Shown: one piece after another, positions 5,659 to 6,800 of the stretch
Layout: each line of letters begins with the position of its first letter
How positions within the stretch are numbered: position 1 is the first letter of the stretch
Source: Avichristensenella sp031549905
GTDB taxonomy: Bacteria; Bacillota; Clostridia; Christensenellales; Aristaeellaceae
DNA length: 6,800 nucleotides
Reading direction: 5' to 3'
Assembly (NCBI GenBank): GCA_031549905.1
Contig: JAVBPC010000068.1
Coordinates: forward strand, 1 to 6,800
Notes under the pieces: generated by a model
What the model saw: the letters and a program-made list of their open reading frames with translations, nothing else
Database searches by the model: none
Told to the model about the DNA's origin: nothing
Translations under genes and position numbers: made by a program

Positions 5659-6204
5659 TCAGGTTTCCGTGCGGTACACGCGCACGCAGGTTTCGGCGTC
5701 GAACGGCGGCAAGCATACGGACACCGTTTCGCCTTTGCTGGTTTCGATGTTTTTGCCGACATAATCCGCGCGGATCGGCAGTTCCCGGTGCCCGCGGTCA
5801 ATCAGCATGAGCAGTTCGATTTTAGCGGGCCTGCCGAAAGAAAATACCGCGTCCATCGCTGCGCGGGCGGTGCGGCCGGTGTAGAACACATCATCCACCA
5901 GCACGGCGCGGGCACCCTGAATGGGGAAAGGAATATCCCCGGCGGAAACGCGCGGCTGGTCGGACATGGGGGAGAGGTCATCGCGGTACAGCGTGATATC
6001 GACGCTGCCAACGGGCACGGTCAGCCCCATCAGCGCAAAGATGCGCGCGGCCAGCATCTGCGCAAGGGGAACGCCCCGCCGCTTGATACCGATCAGACAC
6101 AGCGGCGCGCCGTCCAGTTGCCTTTCCAGCAGCTCATGCGAAAGGCGCGTGACCGTGCGGGCAACCGCCGCTTCATCCATGATTTCGGATTTGAAAACCA
6201 GCAT
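5659..6204 (-). CDS. pyrR: PyrR, pyrimidine regulatory RNA-binding protein / uracil phosphoribosyltransferase
   Basis: PyrR senses uridine nucleotides and binds a hairpin in the leader RNA of pyrimidine genes, causing premature termination. It also has uracil phosphoribosyltransferase activity (uracil + PRPP to UMP). The 181-residue length equals that of B. subtilis PyrR. Diagnostic stretches are GIKRRG (39-44), VGSVDITLYRDDL (65-77), the PRPP loop VLVDDVFYTGRT (101-112), and RGHRELPIRADYVGKNI near the C-terminus, a PyrR hallmark. The ATG at 6204 is preceded by AGGAGG with 7-base spacing and gives the family N-terminus. A longer in-frame start at 6288 would lie inside the attenuator and is rejected. 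It is first in the unit with the uracil permease and is preceded by its own PyrR-binding leader, which implies autoregulation. Confidence 0.96.
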   Translation of the reverse strand: MLVFKSEIMDEAAVARTVTRLSHELLERQLDGAPLCLIGIKRRGVPLAQMLAARIFALMGLTVPVGSVDITLYRDDLSPMSDQPRVSAGDIPFPIQGARAVLVDDVFYTGRTARAAMDAVFSFGRPAKIELLMLIDRGHRELPIRADYVGKNIETSKGETVSVCLPPFDAETCVRVYRTET

Positions 6205-6225
6205 GCACGCGCCTCCTGTTGCATG

Positions 6226-6261
6226 AAAAAACCGGGCCTTGCCTGCACGACAAGACCCGGT
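6226..6261 (-). terminator. Attenuator terminator in pyrR leader
   Basis: On the minus strand ACCGGGTCTTG (6261-6251) pairs with CAAGGCCCGGT (6241-6231). All 11 positions pair, with one G-U, around a 9-base loop. A run of T follows (6231-6226). It lies about 22 bases before the pyrR start codon, so termination here would prevent expression of pyrR and probably of the permease gene. Confidence 0.92.
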
Positions 6262-6318
6262 CACACTTGCGCTGTGGGTGTCCCGCATCTTGTCAGCCTC
6301 TCGGGCTGCCTTAAAGAT
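6249..6318 (-). promoter_or_regulatory. PyrR-binding anti-antiterminator and antiterminator leader RNA
   Basis: The anti-antiterminator has an upper stem CAGCC (6308-6304) / GGCTG (6298-6294) with loop CGAGA, and a lower stem ATCTT (6318-6314) / AAGAT (6291-6287) with an internal bulge. The CCGAGAGGCTG sequence matches the conserved PyrR-binding loop of Bacillota pyr leaders. The competing antiterminator is also visible: GACAAGA (6294-6288) is fully complementary to TCTTGTC (6255-6249), which includes the 5' arm of the terminator, and inner ACAC/GTGT pairs extend it. With UMP/UTP bound, PyrR should hold the first hairpin and let the terminator form; without it, the antiterminator forms. Confidence 0.92.
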
Positions 6319-6325
6319 CGGAGTG

Positions 6326-6354
6326 ATTATACACTGTCAGCGGCCGCTTGTAAA
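6326..6354 (-). promoter_or_regulatory. Sigma-A-type promoter of pyrR
   Basis: TTTACA (6354-6349) and TATAAT (6331-6326) are separated by 17 bases; the -10 is a perfect match and the -35 matches at 5 of 6. Transcription would begin at about 6319, so the RNA starts right at the PyrR-binding hairpin. It lies in the 183-bp gap between rsgA and pyrR. Confidence 0.9.
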
Positions 6355-6387
6355 GGGAAAAAACGACAAAATGCTACAAAAGGTGCG

Positions 6388-6800
6388 CTATGCTCTTCGC
6401 TTCGGATGCCGCGTGCGGACCGGGCGCGCTTTTCGGGCCGCTTCGCGTTGAAGCTTATGGTATGCGATCAGCCGTTTTTCCGGTAGTGTGCCTGTCTCAA
6501 CGGCCTGCCGCACCGCACAGCCGGGCTCTGTTTGGTGCGCGCAGTCCGCGAAGCGGCATTGGCCCGCCAGCGCTTCAATATCATGGAACACCTCGGCAAG
6601 TCCTTCTTCCGCATCCCAAAGGCCCAGCTCGCGCATGCCCGGGGTGTCGATGATCTGCGCGCCTGAGGGCAGCGTCAGCAGCTGGCGGTACGTTGTGGTA
6701 TGTCTGCCGCGCGCGTCATCCTCGCGGATATCGCCGGTATCCATCAGGATTTCGCCTGCCAGCGCGTTGACCAAGCTTGATTTACCCACGCCGGATGAAC
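6388..6800 (-). CDS. rsgA: Ribosome small-subunit GTPase RsgA, 3' part
   Basis: RsgA (YjeQ) is a circularly permuted GTPase that checks late maturation of the 30S ribosomal subunit. The visible C-terminal part begins inside the G1 loop SSGVGKSSLVNAL, continues through the G2 region GRHTTTYRQL and the G3 motif DTPGMREL. It ends with the zinc-binding module CRFADCAHQTEPGC (Cys-x4-Cys-x-His-x5-Cys), the Glu/Leu-rich helix that follows, and a basic tail (KARPVRTRHPKRR). The N-terminal OB domain and the G4/G5 motifs, which come first in this permuted protein, lie beyond the window edge. The frame reaches the edge at 6800 with a partial codon. There is no obvious terminator before the pyrR promoter. 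Confidence 0.95.
   Translation of the reverse strand, partial: SSGVGKSSLVNALAGEILMDTGDIREDDARGRHTTTYRQLLTLPSGAQIIDTPGMRELGLWDAEEGLAEVFHDIEALAGQCRFADCAHQTEPGCAVRQAVETGTLPEKRLIAYHKLQREAARKARPVRTRHPKRRA

Noticed and set aside
5089..6486. Long plus-strand open frame (465 codons) across the permease, repeat and pyrR
   Set aside because: It crosses the palindromic repeat, pyrR and its attenuator on the wrong strand. Low-complexity shadow translation, no family features.

Overview
This window is GC-rich. Every convincing gene lies on the minus strand, so transcription runs from high to low coordinates. A Bacillota/Clostridia-like origin is suggested by strong AGGAGG ribosome-binding sites, a TTG start, a PyrR-type RNA attenuator in front of pyrR, sigma-A-like promoters with 17-base spacers, and the PatA-like aminotransferase family. 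The exact taxon cannot be fixed from this sequence alone.

Layout in the direction of transcription. (1) 6800-6388: the 3' part of rsgA, a ribosome-assembly GTPase cut by the window edge. (2) 6354-5659: a near-consensus promoter, a PyrR-controlled attenuator (binding hairpin, antiterminator, terminator) and pyrR. (3) 5652-5470: a small hairpin, then a 160-bp near-perfect palindromic repeat, copy B. (4) 5426-4050: a uracil permease of the UraA/PyrP family, closed by a strong intrinsic terminator (4041-3995). (5) 3934-3116: a DUF368/PopT-family polyprenyl-phosphate transporter. (6) 3079-1949: a class I/II PLP aminotransferase. (7) 1894-1866: a promoter for dapA (1831-924), which overlaps dapB (939-214). 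(8) 215-1: a second, longer copy of the palindromic repeat (copy A), which runs off the window.

Two functional themes stand out. PyrR and the uracil permease form a pyrimidine salvage and sensing unit: when UMP/UTP is plentiful, PyrR holds the leader RNA in the terminating form. DapA, DapB and probably the aminotransferase make the diaminopimelate/lysine precursor of peptidoglycan. PopT recycles the lipid carrier used to export that peptidoglycan, so the lower half of the window has a cell-envelope theme.

The genes are conventional housekeeping genes. The unusual content is the palindromic repeat family: two copies about 5.3 kb apart, about 95% identical where they align. One carries an extra 93-bp block of tandem hairpins, and each sits beside a small native hairpin at the 3' end of a gene. 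The end of copy A supplies the stop codon of dapB. Separately, dapA has no usable in-frame start codon: its ATG and Shine-Dalgarno are one base out of frame, at a run of four Gs.
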